A DNA stretch of 64,000 nt from Polytrichum commune. Its lineage: Eukaryota; Streptophyta; Polytrichopsida; Polytrichales; Polytrichaceae. A model generated the notes under the pieces. That model made no database searches, was not told the origin of the DNA, and worked only from the letters and a program-made list of their open reading frames with translations. Location of the stretch: contig OX485805.1 of assembly GCA_950295325.1 (NCBI GenBank), forward strand, positions 32,167,501-32,231,500, given 5' to 3'. The position numbers and the translations under genes are program-made. Positions 36,430 through 48,198 of this stretch are shown in pieces (position 1 is the stretch's first letter; each line of letters opens with the position of its first letter).

Positions 36430-37670
36430 ACAAAACAACCTCTGGGTGGAAACTTTCTGCAACACCTACATGGGTCAACATCTTTAAACTTAGATATGAT
36501 GAGCTAAGACATTATTACGAAACACTCTACTGGAGATGCTTTCAAATTGGTGTTACAAACATCTTTGGAAAGACCATAATCTGTAAGAATTTCTATAAAG
36601 TTTGATTAAAAGTGAAAAAAAAAACCACCCAAGTTGGTCTTTTAGATGGTGACCTGCTTTAGGATAAATTGCTATTAATTAGTATTAGTTGTAAAGCTTT
36701 TTACGATTCAGACCACTTAATGGTAAGATTGGACATCTCTCAATGTCCTCTTTCCAAACATGTTGTTCCTCTTCGTGAAGTAACAAAGCATCGAGTGATT
36801 GGAAGCTCTGGGAGTAATTTAGAACCAGCTATTTAAAGGGGCGACTTGCCAGCCAGGAATACATACTTATGAAATTCTTCCAGAAGTAGTCCAAACGTCA
36901 GACAGTAATTATTATGAAGGTAACTGCCATCAATCAACTGACCTTCATAGCCGGCCAGTGAGCCCAGATTCACCACATTCCTACAGTTGACTACGTGAAC
37001 AATTTATACTTTTGCCAAACTATGAACTTATAGATTCTTGCGAGTTGCTTGTTCCTGATTCTGCAATTAAGAATAGAACCTGCTTCCCAACACTGTAATG
37101 TACTGATTTCAATTCTACGAGAAACTCAGAATGCTTCAGTATGCACTGTCAGTTGCATGCATAACTTCAACCTCAATTGAACTGCAATGCGTTTCAGTAG
37201 GCCAAGAATCCACCAAATCAAAGCTCCTCGGGATGCCAAGAACATACCAATTTGGGCTCTTAGAGATCCTTATGTGCGAAACCTCCACCCCAACTGTAAA
37301 TTGTCACTCCGATTGATCCTATGATTGTAACTTTCTTCGGCAAGGTCTCTCTTTCTAGACATGATAAGAATTTAAGTAGGCAAGAAGCACCTTCCAGGGC
37401 CCACAAAATTAGTTCCGAATATTTTCGAATTTGTTCTAGAATGTCATACTGTTTGAATTGAAATTGAGAAGAGGGAGATATCTAAATAGTGGTCATGGAC
37501 TTGCAGGACTTGCAAGCCTTGCACACCATGCACCCATGCTTAAGATGGAAATGAAAGGGGGATGCTGGTTTTGTACTTAAAAGTGTCATGCATTACATTC
37601 TTAATAGGAAATGATGCATCCAAGATCAACTCCCATGGCCCGAAGAATCATTTCCAAATAATTCCAAATT
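36430..37670. other. no gene recognised
   Basis: Short frames only. No transposon end was identified for the Harbinger fragment that follows. Confidence 0.4.
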
Positions 37671-38144
37671 TTGTCTAGCATTTCAAAACAATTTAGCATG
37701 TTTTTGTATGGATTATTACAAGGTGTTTGTGATGCTAATCTTCTGTTTTGGAATGTGTGTGTAAGGGCATCTAGAGGAACCCACGATGCTACTCACTTTC
37801 GGGATTCACTTTTGTACAAGGATTTTTTGAAGAAATCTATTTTACAAGAACCAACTATTCAACTAGGCTCTCAGCTAGTTCGACCTTACATTATGGGTGA
37901 TTCTGCTTATCCTTTGATGATCCACATTATGAAGGCATTTTCTGATCAAGGCAATGTTGATACATATAAAAATGCTTTCAATAGGGCATTTAAAAAGGGT
38001 AGGGGTAAAATTGAAAATGTTTTTGCTCATCTCAAGAATAATGAAAAAGTTCTTAAGTGTTTTAATTTTATTGTCCCATATGTAGGCCAAATCATTATTA
38101 ACACTATATTCGTTAAATTGAGACTTTCACTAGTCTCAAATTAA
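37671..38144 (+). pseudogene. PIF/Harbinger transposase, C-terminal catalytic fragment
   Basis: An open frame of 157 codons with the three acidic positions of the DDE_Tnp_4 nuclease: Asp in LQGVCDANLLFW, Asp in YIMGDSAYPL, and Glu in GRGKIENVFAHLK. The order and spacing fit PIF/Harbinger elements and HARBI1-like proteins. The N-terminal third is missing and no partner Myb-like gene or inverted ends were found, so this is a remnant although the remaining frame is open. Confidence 0.8.
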
Positions 38145-38630
38145 TATATGGATCAAACAACATTCCGTGTTCCGAAACTATATTGAGAACAATCTCAAAT
38201 ATATTATATGTTCTAATATCCCAAATCTATGATGTGTGGACATAAGCACATATGGTAGAGCACTCAACACCAACTTTATCAACAAAAACACATTGGGTAG
38301 AGCACTCCAAACTAGTTTCACCCAAAAAACATATAAAATAATTTCTATTATTAGCATGGTCAATAAAATATAGACCTTGCAACATACAAAGTGCATGTAA
38401 TAAATGCATATTTCTTCAATGGACATTTTAGTCCCAAACTTAATAAAAAAATGAACTTCACATTTGTATTGAAATATAGTAAATGGATATTCATCCAACC
38501 CCAAACAATATAGCATTCGCAAGTTCTACCGAAACTCTGCCCCAATTTTCAAGAGCACACATGTTAGTAATATATAATGGTAGCATTACATATTAAACTA
38601 TAATCATGCTAACACAATCCTACCAACTTC

Positions 38631-39840
38631 TCATTCAACGTGGATTGCTTCTTCTGCGATCCGAGCAAGGTTGTCTTTTGCAAAAGTTATGTACTTTTGA
38701 GGGATGGACACCGATCCACTATGATTTTTCCGTGGTTTCCATGCTATGAAAATGGAATCTGTATCTACCCAAGAAGGACCATGCTCAGAATCCACCTTCC
38801 ACCGAAAGTGTTGGTTTGTATCCCAGCCTGTATAATGCCGAACAATATTTTCATTCCGTGCTGTCGGTCGGTAGTACTCTACTTGTATTTGTCGAAAATG
38901 AGGGCTGGAAGTTACAAAATTTGGTTTGGACAAAGCTCTTGCCACCCACACTGGCTTTGCATATGTCTCATCTCTAGGATGCAAAATGAGCATATAACCT
39001 TCATGACAATCCACTGCAATGCGGAAAGATGGTGGCGGATGACTACTAGCAGGCCCCACGTAATGGTCGTCCACATCAAACTCCTCTCGAACCTCTCCAT
39101 TTCCCAAAAGACTAGCCTCCGAAACTTGTACGTTGACACGTGTTTGTGGCCAAAATCCATGCCTTAAAGTAAGGGGTGTATCTTGATGAAGGTTTGCCAA
39201 AGCGCCACGAAAACGTGTCCAATATTGTATCCAACTTCCGTAACGAAGCCAACACGATCCACCAACATCCGCTACCCTCAAACTCTCCCAATATTGTATG
39301 AAGCCTGATATGCCTTTACCGATATCCTCCAAATTCTTCATGGGTATTGGTTTGCAAGGCTTAGGCTCTCCATCTGGCAACATCGTCCTTCCCTCCCCAT
39401 CAACACGCCATACAAGGAGACCCTCCGGCGGGCTCCAGTCTTGTGACGTGCACAACAACTTGTATTGCATGGCGGGGACACCATCGTCACGCACGTAAAA
39501 CCGAAATTGTTGTGCCTTCGTATGCCCGATCGATCGGTGAGCTCCGCTTCGAATATACGGTTCTATAAATGCCTTGAAGTCGGGAACCTCCTCGATCATA
39601 TGCGGGATGACGGGAATGTTCTCCAAATCCATGTACGACTTCATCAACAATGGGATTGTTGGAAAATCTTCCTCGCGCAATTTCATGCTCCACCGCCCAA
39701 AAGATGCATCAATATCATCGTGCGTGTGGCCTACCAATAGAAAGGACACAAAAACCTCCTTGAAAATGCCTTTCGCAACCAACAACGACCAATATGCAAA
39801 AACATATCTACTTTTATTGTCCTTCGCACAATTGTCCAAT
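38631..39840 (-). pseudogene. DUF7869-like transposase, C-terminal half (copy 2)
   Basis: The frame covers LDNCAKDNKSRYVFAYWSLL, GHTHDDIDASFGRW and a C-terminal part of about 350 residues without stops, the part missing in copy 1. The overlap with copy 1 (about 130 bp, 39703-39839 against 4171-4301) is nearly identical, with five Ts here against four there, so this copy shows the correct frame. The coding sequence is cut at 39840 by the end of the CACTA element. The upstream half was not found beyond that element. Confidence 0.75.
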
Positions 39841-40480
39841 CACTACAACAGATTGGGTATTTTGTGACTAGGGAAATATGACTGGTGACTACAGGCAGTC
39901 ACATTTTGCCAGGCCTCGACCTTTGGGGGGTACGAAATTCAAAAATATGACTCGCAGTCATATTTTACTGTCGTATTCGGCAAATGTACTGTATACGGCG
40001 TATCGACGACTGCCTTTATAGGGAACGACGGGGAACGTGTCTGGTGGACGCCCAGTCATATGTGGTAGTCACATTTTTCTGCGAGTCATATTCTTAAGTC
40101 ACATTCTGACTAGGACCATTTTTTTCCTTTTTTTGGGCAGCCCTTGATAATTCAGGCTGCCCTAGACGGGCCTCTTGTGTTTTTGCCCCATGACTCATTA
40201 TCTAGTATTATGGTTTGGAGTATTTATTTAATAATGACAGATTTTGGTCAAAATTAAGTACTTTGTGTGTTATAGTATGAACGGCAATGAAAATTGGGAA
40301 TGGCCCATGTTTATTTATTGAATAATTAATTGATTGATGTTTTGGGGAGTATAGGGGGGAAATTGGGGAGGAAATTTGAAATTTACTATTGCCAAGAGAC
40401 TAATTGAACATGTATATAATTGAACTTAAATATATACCCACTTAAGTTTCATTTATACAATTTCTTGCTCGGACGGGAAG

Positions 40481-41354
40481 TCAATCACCGTCCGAGTCGC
40501 AGTACTCGGAGTCATCTACCGATGCGTCGTCCGGTCCCTCTAGACATTCTAATGCCTTAGCAACTACTCCTGGCCCTACTTCCACTCGATCGCCCAATAT
40601 GGGTGTCTTCGGTACGATATTGTCATGTAAGGCCGTCACTTGTAATCCGGGAAAATCAGAAGTCCTACCTAGTGCTATGCATTGTACTTCATCCGTTCTT
40701 TGTTGTTTGGAGAATATCCAAACCCCTCTCGGTTTCTTGCGCAAAACAACTTCCCATCCACACTTCGCTACGTCAGGTGCAAAAAAAACTTGTTCGATGT
40801 GGAGAGGAAAGGCAAATGATTGTGCTGAGTAAGGAATCAATCTGTCAAAGTTTACAATGGTGAAACCATAGTCATCGCGCTTCATCATCGCCCCATCTCC
40901 CTTAATGTTTGCAACGACCCAATTGCAATAGAGGACCACTACCTCGAAGAATCCATAGTCCACAGATAGGATTTCCTCCACCCAACCCACATACTCCAAT
41001 TCCGCTGCCTTTGGATTTGTGTCCTTCAGGCCCGAGCGACATAATTGTCGAAATGTTGCGGCCACCCCAGAGTCCATCGTTGTCAATTGCGCCTGTGCGT
41101 TTCGGACACGGATGTGGTTTCCAAACGCATACATGGATCGATACGACTTCGCTGCATCCGATGGAGGTAACATCAAGGCCCTAACGTCTTCTTGTACCTC
41201 CTCAGTCCCTTCTTCTATGGCGCGCATCACTGCTTTTGGAAACCAAATGTGAAAATCCTTGTCGCGCAACTCCGCTAGGTACATTATCCGTGCCTTCTGC
41301 TTCTTGCACCTGTATTCGTGCTGCTCACATTCCCGCCGTGACATGTCATCCTCG
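40481..41354 (-). CDS. CACTA transposase C-terminal part, DUF4216
   Basis: The last exon of the transposase unit, starting at an acceptor just before the codons for KHEDDMSRRECEQ. It has the DUF4216 pattern: FFEVVVLYCNWV, DDYGFTIVNFDRLI, FAFPLHIEQVFFAPD and GWEVVLRKKPRGVW. DUF4216 is typical of the C-terminal end of CACTA transposases, with function unknown. The exon is open to the stop at 40481. A DPI-like acidic tail follows. Confidence 0.8.
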
Positions 41355-41702
41355 TGTTTCCTACATTTTGGATATAACCCAACACATCATTACCCGTGAC
41401 TTGCTGAAATCACTAAGGGCAGTCATATTTACATACAACAATAGTCGTAGTGTGTCGCGATAACTACAACGAAATGCATATTTTACGACTACATTTTGTG
41501 ATTGTACTCAGTCATAAATCCCAAAATATGACTGAGTGCAGTCATGAATTTTGGTCACAAAAGATGCGTTTTGTTCTAGTTCGTATGGACTATTGTTCTA
41601 AGAGACGTGGTGCATTTAAGGTTCTTCCACTAAAATGTGAACTCACCTCCTCCACTCCTCTAGTGGTGCCGCATTGTTCACCACGAACTCGTGTATCCAT
41701 TG

Positions 41703-42545
41703 TCAAAGGTTGGATGGGAGATGACGCGCCCGCCCGCCACCTTTGAGGATCTCATCATACATTGATGGGTCTTCTTTGTCATCCCACACTCTTCGAGTGG
41801 TGACTGTATATTCCTGCATATACTCCGTACAAAATTCCAATGCCTCTACTATGACGTAGCCTTCAGCCATGCAACCCTCTGGCCGAGTACGGTTTTGGAC
41901 ATACCCTTTTAGAGTCTTCATGTACCTCTCTATAGGGTACATCCAACGTGTATGTACGGGTCCACAAATTTCCACTTCCTCTACGAGATGCAGGACCAAA
42001 TGGCTCATGATGTCAAAAAATGATGGCGGAAATTCTTTTTCCAACATGCATAGTGTTATGGCCGCTTCACACCTCATCTCATGTATTGTTGCGGGATCAA
42101 TGGACTTAGCACACACCCTCCTGAATATACGGCTCAACATTATTATTGATGTCCGCACTTCCTTTTCCATTGTGCAGTGCACACATAGTGCCAACACTTG
42201 CTGCATGAGGACATGGTAGTCATGGGATTTCAGGCCTTTTATTTGCCCATCTATGTTTACCCACTTCTTCAACTGTCCCACATAGTGAGTGGGGGTTCGC
42301 AATGCACGCACTTGCTCCACAAAGACTTCACGCTCTTCTTTCGTCATAACGTACGAGGACCGAGGTAGAATCACGCTACCGGGTTTTGTTCCTGCTACGG
42401 GCCAAAGATGCGGGCGTATACCCGCCTCCTTCATGTCCATACGAACTCCAAGTGTATCATTCTCTCCAAATATGGTTTTCATCACATTCTCAGCGATGTT
42501 TTTCTCACAGTGCATAACATCCAATGTGTGTCGAATTAGAAGATC
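41703..42545 (-). CDS. CACTA transposase middle part, DUF4218
   Basis: An exon starting at acceptor GTGCAG (first base 42545). It reads RHTLDVMHCEKNIAENV, then FPPSFFDIMSHLVLHLVEE, GPVHTRWMYPIERYMKTLKG and RPEGCMAEGYVIVEALEF, a close match to the DUF4218 consensus of plant CACTA transposases. The donor near 41742 probably joins to the DUF4216 exon. No stop interrupts it. Confidence 0.85.
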   Translation of the reverse strand, partial: DLLIRHTLDVMHCEKNIAENVMKTIFGENDTLGVRMDMKEAGIRPHLWPVAGTKPGSVILPRSSYVMTKEEREVFVEQVRALRTPTHYVGQLKKWVNIDGQIKGLKSHDYHVLMQQVLALCVHCTMEKEVRTSIIMLSRIFRRVCAKSIDPATIHEMRCEAAITLCMLEKEFPPSFFDIMSHLVLHLVEEVEICGPVHTRWMYPIERYMKTLKGYVQNRTRPEGCMAEGYVIVEALEFCTEYMQEYTVTTRRVWDDKEDPSMYDEILKGGGRARHLPSNL

Positions 42546-42721
42546 CTGCACAATGACTCGAGCCAATGAGAAATTTGCCGGAGCAAATCACAATATCACT
42601 ACGTGCAATCATGTGACTGTACATGATTACATCCACTCACATAATACTCATAAACAATATTACTATATGCAATCATGTGACTACGTCCACTCCCTTAATT
42701 CTCATAATAATATACACGTAC

Positions 42722-44164
42722 TTTCCAGTATGGAAGGTCATATAGACATGTCCTCCTCTTCATTCCATGTTCGTGTACGGGGTCTGTCGTCTGCCTAGTT
42801 TGGTTTCTGTAGTGTTTTTTCGTCCACTCTTCTCGCTCGTTCGCATATCGCAATTGCTCTCGACCACTCATCCTTCTTGGCGGTGGTCTCATCTCCGGCT
42901 GCCCATCAAAATTGGACCTCTGTCGTCTCCATTGGTGGGTCATTGGCAGTTGTCGTCTATGCCCAAGGTAAACATTATTTTTCAACGCTTTGGAACGCCG
43001 TGTTGTCACGTTGGGGCCACATACGGGACAAGCCCTATGTCCTTTTGTTACTTGCCCGGAAATCAAACCGTACGCCGGGAAGTCATTCACCGTCCACAAA
43101 AGCATGCCATGTAGCTTAAATATTTTCTCTGTGGAGTTTCCTTGCGATCCGTCCAGGCAGTCGATCCCTTTCCAAAGCTCTTGGAGCTCCTCAATCAATA
43201 GTGCCATGTACACATCCACGTTCCTGTCCCTCACACTCTTTTTTCCTGGTATGATTAGCGCAAGCATCATGAAGAAGTTTTTGGTCATTAACCAAGGGGG
43301 GAGATTGTAATTCAGCACGACCACGGGCCAAGTAGAGTGGTTGAGACTTTGGTTTCTAAATGGATTTACGCCATCCAGTGCAAGGCCAAGCCTAACGTTC
43401 CGTTCATCTTCCGCAAACCACGGCCACCTATTATTTACGTGGTCCCAAGCCTTCGAGTCCACCACGGACCTCATCACCTTGTCCTTACTTTTCCCACCTA
43501 CATGCCACTTCATTAGCTCTGCGATCCGTGTGCAGCTGTACATCCTTCGCAAACGAGGAATTAAAGGAAAATGTCTCATAACTTTGACTGGAATTGTACT
43601 GGAGTTCTCTACAAAACGCGATTTGTGGCATGTTGGGCACTCCGTTGCATTCTCCAATTCTTTCCGAAACAAACAACATCCATCTCTGCACGCATGTATT
43701 GAGTTGTAGAACAACCCCAACTTCATCAACTAGCCTTTCGCCTTGTTAAATGATTTCGGTAGTGTGTTGTCCTTGGGTAAAATTGTCTCCTTCAACAACT
43801 TCAACAACTCATCCACAAAGTTGTTTGGTACGGCGAAGGTGGTGCAACACAATAGTATCAAGAGTGTCAATGTGAGACGGTTCGAGGGGCTTCCCTCGTA
43901 AAGTGGAGTTCTAGCTTCGCATAAGAGATTTTGGTGGTCTACCCCACTAGGGTCCTCACTGTTCATGGTACTCCCTCTTGTTTCCATGGGGTCATTCATT
44001 TCTTCCCTTTCCCCCTCACTACCTTCACTGTCCTTCGTTGTGAAACCATCCTCTCCTTCATCGTCTTCAACCAATGCATCCCCGAGTCCCTCATGTATGG
44101 TGGCTTTGGTTTCGTGTCCGTCAAATTTGAGGCCATCATACTTGCCGAAGCACTCTGCTACCAT
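42722..44164 (-). pseudogene. CACTA transposase, tnp2 part with one in-frame stop
   Basis: The frame from 44164 has an acidic leader, then LYEGSPSNRLTLTLLILL and LPKSFNKAKG. A TAG at 43732-43730 follows, and the same frame continues MKLGLFYNSIHACRDGCCLF, LALDGVNPFRNQS and PAYGLISGQVTKGHRACPVC, hallmarks of the tnp2 transposase domain. The exon ends at a donor (GTACGT) at 42722. A single nonsense codon is the only defect seen, so the element was active in the recent past or the base is wrong. Confidence 0.8.
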
Positions 44165-44803
44165 CCGTAGAACCTCAACTTCTCCATCTTGTCCATCGTT
44201 TGTGTTAGGGTATGTCTAGCTTCTTTGCCCAGTCCGGGGTGCATGGGAGTACAAGTCAATCGGGCTGTATTCGTCCTGCAGAGAGTGATAAATTTGTGCG
44301 CATGTTATATATTTTCGCTTTGGCAGAAACATACGACAAGGACTCATAACAATGACAATCATAGAACACGGATTGTATATAACATGGACATATTATATAC
44401 AAATGTATGAAAACGACAAGGAGCAATCACAAGTAGTCTTGTATCACATGGATGAGTCATAAATTTGTGACTTCTGTGTTACATGATTCTGTTATAAAAT
44501 GCGCGTTGTATCTAATGAGGGGCAATCATAAAACGCCGAATATAACATGAACGTGTAACATGCGTGGGGGGGGGATGTCCATCGATTATGAAGACAAAAG
44601 TGTGTCAGGTAAAAGAAATTTCATGCAACATACAAATACAAACAATGGATTTAAAAAAATAGTCATGTTCCACGTACACATGTATACCGTGGTCCGGACA
44701 TGTATACAAAATTTTGTCAAAACAAAACATGACTTGGTGTAGTCATGTTAGTGAACACATGGCGCACTTTAGTCATTCCTAATATGGACTAATGGGTGTC
44801 AGC

Positions 44804-45295
44804 CTATAATGCGGTGTGCGGGTTTAAAGAGTAGTGTGCATATAACTCTTCTCCGACCAAAATGTCCTTTGTGGCTATGGTGATTACATACCCCCATTCT
44901 TGTTTGTTCCAGGGTTTTGGCAACATGCGAAATTTCCACACCACATTTCCTATTTCTTTACGTCCTATGGAACTATTTATGAAGCCAACGACATTCCCCT
45001 TCATTACATCTCCATCGATGTACAAGTCCGGCTCAACTTGCATCGCATATGACTTCACTCGAGGTTGTGCCTTCTTCAAAGCTCTGTATTCTCCCAAGGT
45101 GTATTGTGGTCCTACAAATGGAAGCAGTTCCTCTCCCTCTTTGGCGGGTTGAAGTGCAAAGAGACCCCAACCCATGAATGGGAAGTTGGACACCCTTACT
45201 TCCCATTCTCCATTCCAGTATGAAAACTTTATAAGTTTTGGGATGGGCCCGTCACACCATTGTCCGTCATACACGTTTGACCCCCATGTATGCAA
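44804..45295 (-). CDS. SET-domain protein carried inside or beside the CACTA element
   Basis: A 163-residue open frame. SET motifs in order: GWGLFA (42-47), EELLPFVG (55-62), YIDG (92-95), GFINSS (104-109, normally RFINHS) and GEELYAHY (148-155). SET proteins methylate lysines using S-adenosylmethionine. The His of the NHS motif is replaced by Ser, so activity is doubtful. No zinc-binding pre/post-SET cysteines are seen. It is on the same strand as the transposase, about 640 bp upstream, in the position where CACTA elements often have their second gene. It could be a captured host gene or a transposon-borne chromatin modifier. The start may be further upstream if there is another exon. Confidence 0.7.
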   Translation of the reverse strand: MHTWGSNVYDGQWCDGPIPKLIKFSYWNGEWEVRVSNFPFMGWGLFALQPAKEGEELLPFVGPQYTLGEYRALKKAQPRVKSYAMQVEPDLYIDGDVMKGNVVGFINSSIGRKEIGNVVWKFRMLPKPWNKQEWGYVITIATKDILVGEELYAHYSLNPHTAL

Positions 45296-46312
45296 GGCTC
45301 GTACTCTTGCAGACGTTTTGTTTCACTAGAAGAATCATTGTCCATTCCAACCATGGTATCAATGACTCATTGTCCTAAACAACTTGTTAAATGACTAAAA
45401 CGCCTACTTAGCTTACTTTGTGTGCCCTGGCCAACTCTTGAGTCATTTTCTAGTCATACAAATGACTTAGGATGAACTCTGTTGGATGCTTTACAACTTG
45501 CCGGTGCTCTGTCTACCATATATCATCCACTACATCGTTAGGTGTATGACGTGGATAGAATAACATGACCTGGCTAATCAGTAGTCATTATTTTGGCGTC
45601 CTTTGACGACTATGTTTATACTATTACTCACAAATGACTCAAAGATGCTCTGTGGCACCTACGTCCCTCCAATGACGTGGAAAATAGGTAGGTATTTATT
45701 GAACATTACTCTCGATAATGCTGACATGTTAAAAGAATGACTACTACTTCAACCTCAATGACTCTAGGAGGATTATTGTTTAGGTGGCATTATACCAACT
45801 CATTTCTACTCCTTATGCAGTTGTTTTGAAGTCATTGTAGTATCGCATTTGCTAACGTGGCACATAAATTGAAAAACACTAAGTCAAGTCATTCTACATG
45901 TTGGGACTATATTTTCTTTTCTGTAGTCAAGCCCCTCTCAATCTGTTCTCGGTCTCCAAATGAGACAGAATTTGCAGAGCATACTTCTAGCTTCTGTTCG
46001 GATATGCAGTTGAGACAACACCCTCTACCTCCCTTCTGAAGCAGTCAACTCATCTATTTATGCTGCAAAAGTACATAACCTGCTGGCTTATACTGACTTT
46101 ATGTTTAAACCCGTATATTTTTTGGAGTCGCAAATATTTAGAGAATCTGTTTCATCATACCTTCCTTGACATCATGGAATTTAAACTGTTTGTGTGTTAG
46201 GGTAAAATTCTAGCATTGACCCCCCCATTGAAATCTAGGTGAAGAAACACCCTACACATGATAGTGGGAATACACAAAAGCACTTACTGTATTACATAAT
46301 AACCTGCTGACT

Positions 46313-47053
46313 TTAAAACCTTGCAATTGCCAACATATTATCAATATTTGATAATTCGATGGCCCCTACTAGACAGGCAGTACTTGGAGGTGGAGGCACA
46401 CGCTCAGGAGCACTCATGCCCCGAACTTCTACTGTAGTTGTAATGAAAACATTAGTTGTGTCTTGTTCTTCTCTTTTTGATCTTGCTTCCTTTCGCAACA
46501 CTACCTTCCAACCTGGTTTTGTCAAATCATTGGAGAAAAAAACCTGTGTAGCTTGGCTTGGGAAAATAAATGGCTCTGACATCTTTGGTAGTTTGTGTCG
46601 AGCATTTACCACCATGAAACCGGCATCATCCCGCATGTACGTTGGATTTCCACGATTGTCTTCCCTTTTGAACCATTCACATCGAAAAATAATTACTGGA
46701 GTTCGCAATGGACCATAATCCAGCTTCAAAATATCTTGTAGAACACCCACATAGTTTAGTGATACCTCGGATTGAGAATCTGCTGTTGGCATTTCAAATA
46801 TTGATGCAATTCCACTGTCGTATGTTTGCAACAATGCGGATTGTGAATCTTCAACTCGAAAGTGGTTTCCAAATGCCCGCATCCTCATGTATTGTGTTGC
46901 TTTTTGGGATGGCCTGCTCACCAATAGAACCCTATCAATATCGTCAATGTTGCTCGGGTCATGTGGAAGGTTGTGTATTGCGCTTCTAACCCAAACATCA
47001 AACGTGCTGATGTCCGGGTTTTCCTCATGTTCCTTCCTCCATTGCCTGAACAC
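46313..47053 (-). pseudogene. second DUF4216 unit (CACTA tail from another element)
   Basis: A 246-residue frame with MRAFGNHFRVEDSQ, LDYGPLRTPVIIFRCEWF, DDAGFMVVNARHKL, PSQATQVFFSND and GWKVVLRKEA, the DUF4216 pattern. It is diverged from the unit at 40481-41354, so it is a different CACTA family and not a recent duplicate. No tnp2 segment was found to its right, so the element is incomplete. Confidence 0.7.
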
Positions 47054-47059
47054 AAGATA

Positions 47060-48198
47060 TTGGAATTACTACATGTTCTATATGTCCAATACACAGAAGT
47101 CATTATCTAATCATACTACAGTCAAACCACAAACAAGATTTACTCACAAATGACCAAAAAATGATTGCAATGCTCCATACCCACCTGTGCCAAGGTTCAA
47201 GTAGGGAAACTCAAGTATGTGAGCGTAGAGCGGAGAGCGGAGATTGGAGAGCGGAAAATTTAGATTTTGTTGGGTAATTTTAGGAGAAGCAGTGCCTATT
47301 TCCGTGGAATTAGAGATAGTTTGAATTCTATATTTGGAAAGGTACCCCCATTCCCGTGGACATAATAACCCATAATTGTTTGAGAAACCAACGGATCCTA
47401 TAGGCGTGGAAGATTGCATTTGTTATCAAACATCTTATAGTATATGTTTTCAAATGCATCATATTAAATTAAGGCTGACGTCACCAAATTGAAATCAAAA
47501 TACCATACACAAAATATTTTATTGGTTAACAAAATGTAGCCAACCTCAAGACTTACAAAAATGGGTAGTTAGTTAAAATAGCTATATACTCTAGTTTAGG
47601 GCCATCTACACCCTATCTGCCGGGCATGTCCAATATGGGTAAAATGATCCAAAGAACATGCCATAAAACTCCGTCGCACCATAACAGCCTTCCAATTCAG
47701 TCCTTAGCTTAGCCAAAGACCTCAAAGACAAATCCCCCAAGTCCAACCTTAGAATCCTCTTGGAAATTTTTGAGGTGACGTGCCGGCTCTTTGAGAACAA
47801 CATGAAGTTCAATTTAAAAAGTTTGACGAGGTTATGTTCGCGTGCCAAACAAAACTTCCAATTGCTATATAGCAATTGGGATTGGAAGACAGCCAATGTG
47901 ATTAGTGTGCACAACCATAAAATAAACCATCCACACTAATAGAAAGTATGGTCCCCCTATAACTAAGATCTCACACTAAGAGCCGAGAGCTAGATTGTTT
48001 TGTGACTAGAAGTTAAGAGATCCGAACGATGAAGAAAAAATAAAGAATGCAATGCGGATTGACATTATGAATATGAAATAATGGAGAGAAAGAATGAAAC
48101 TTGCGCCGGATATCAAAAATAAAACCAACACACAACTTTTATTAAAGCCGGATAACAACAACAAACGGAGTTATAATCTCCAAAACCAAAATGATAAA
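47060..48198. other. intergenic, no gene recognised
   Basis: Contains short frames on the minus strand (47144-47419, 47606-47914) without known motifs, and a GAGCGGAGA-like repeat near 47225. It lies downstream of the last exon of the ParB/methyltransferase-like gene, so it includes that gene's former 3' UTR. Confidence 0.4.

Larger units (their letters stand above)
39841..45842 (-). mobile_element. CACTA (En/Spm) transposon with a SET-domain gene
   Basis: The left end is CACTACAACA at 39841, flanked by AAT. Coding units on the minus strand are tnp2-type transposase, DUF4218 and DUF4216 segments, the usual order for CACTA TnpD-like proteins, plus a separate SET-domain frame upstream. Many short AGTCAT/ATGACT motifs occur near both ends and in introns, as in CACTA subterminal regions. 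The right end is proposed at TTGTAGTA (45835-45842), one base off the expected TTGTAGTG. The 3-bp duplication is not visible there, so the right border is uncertain. Confidence 0.65.
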
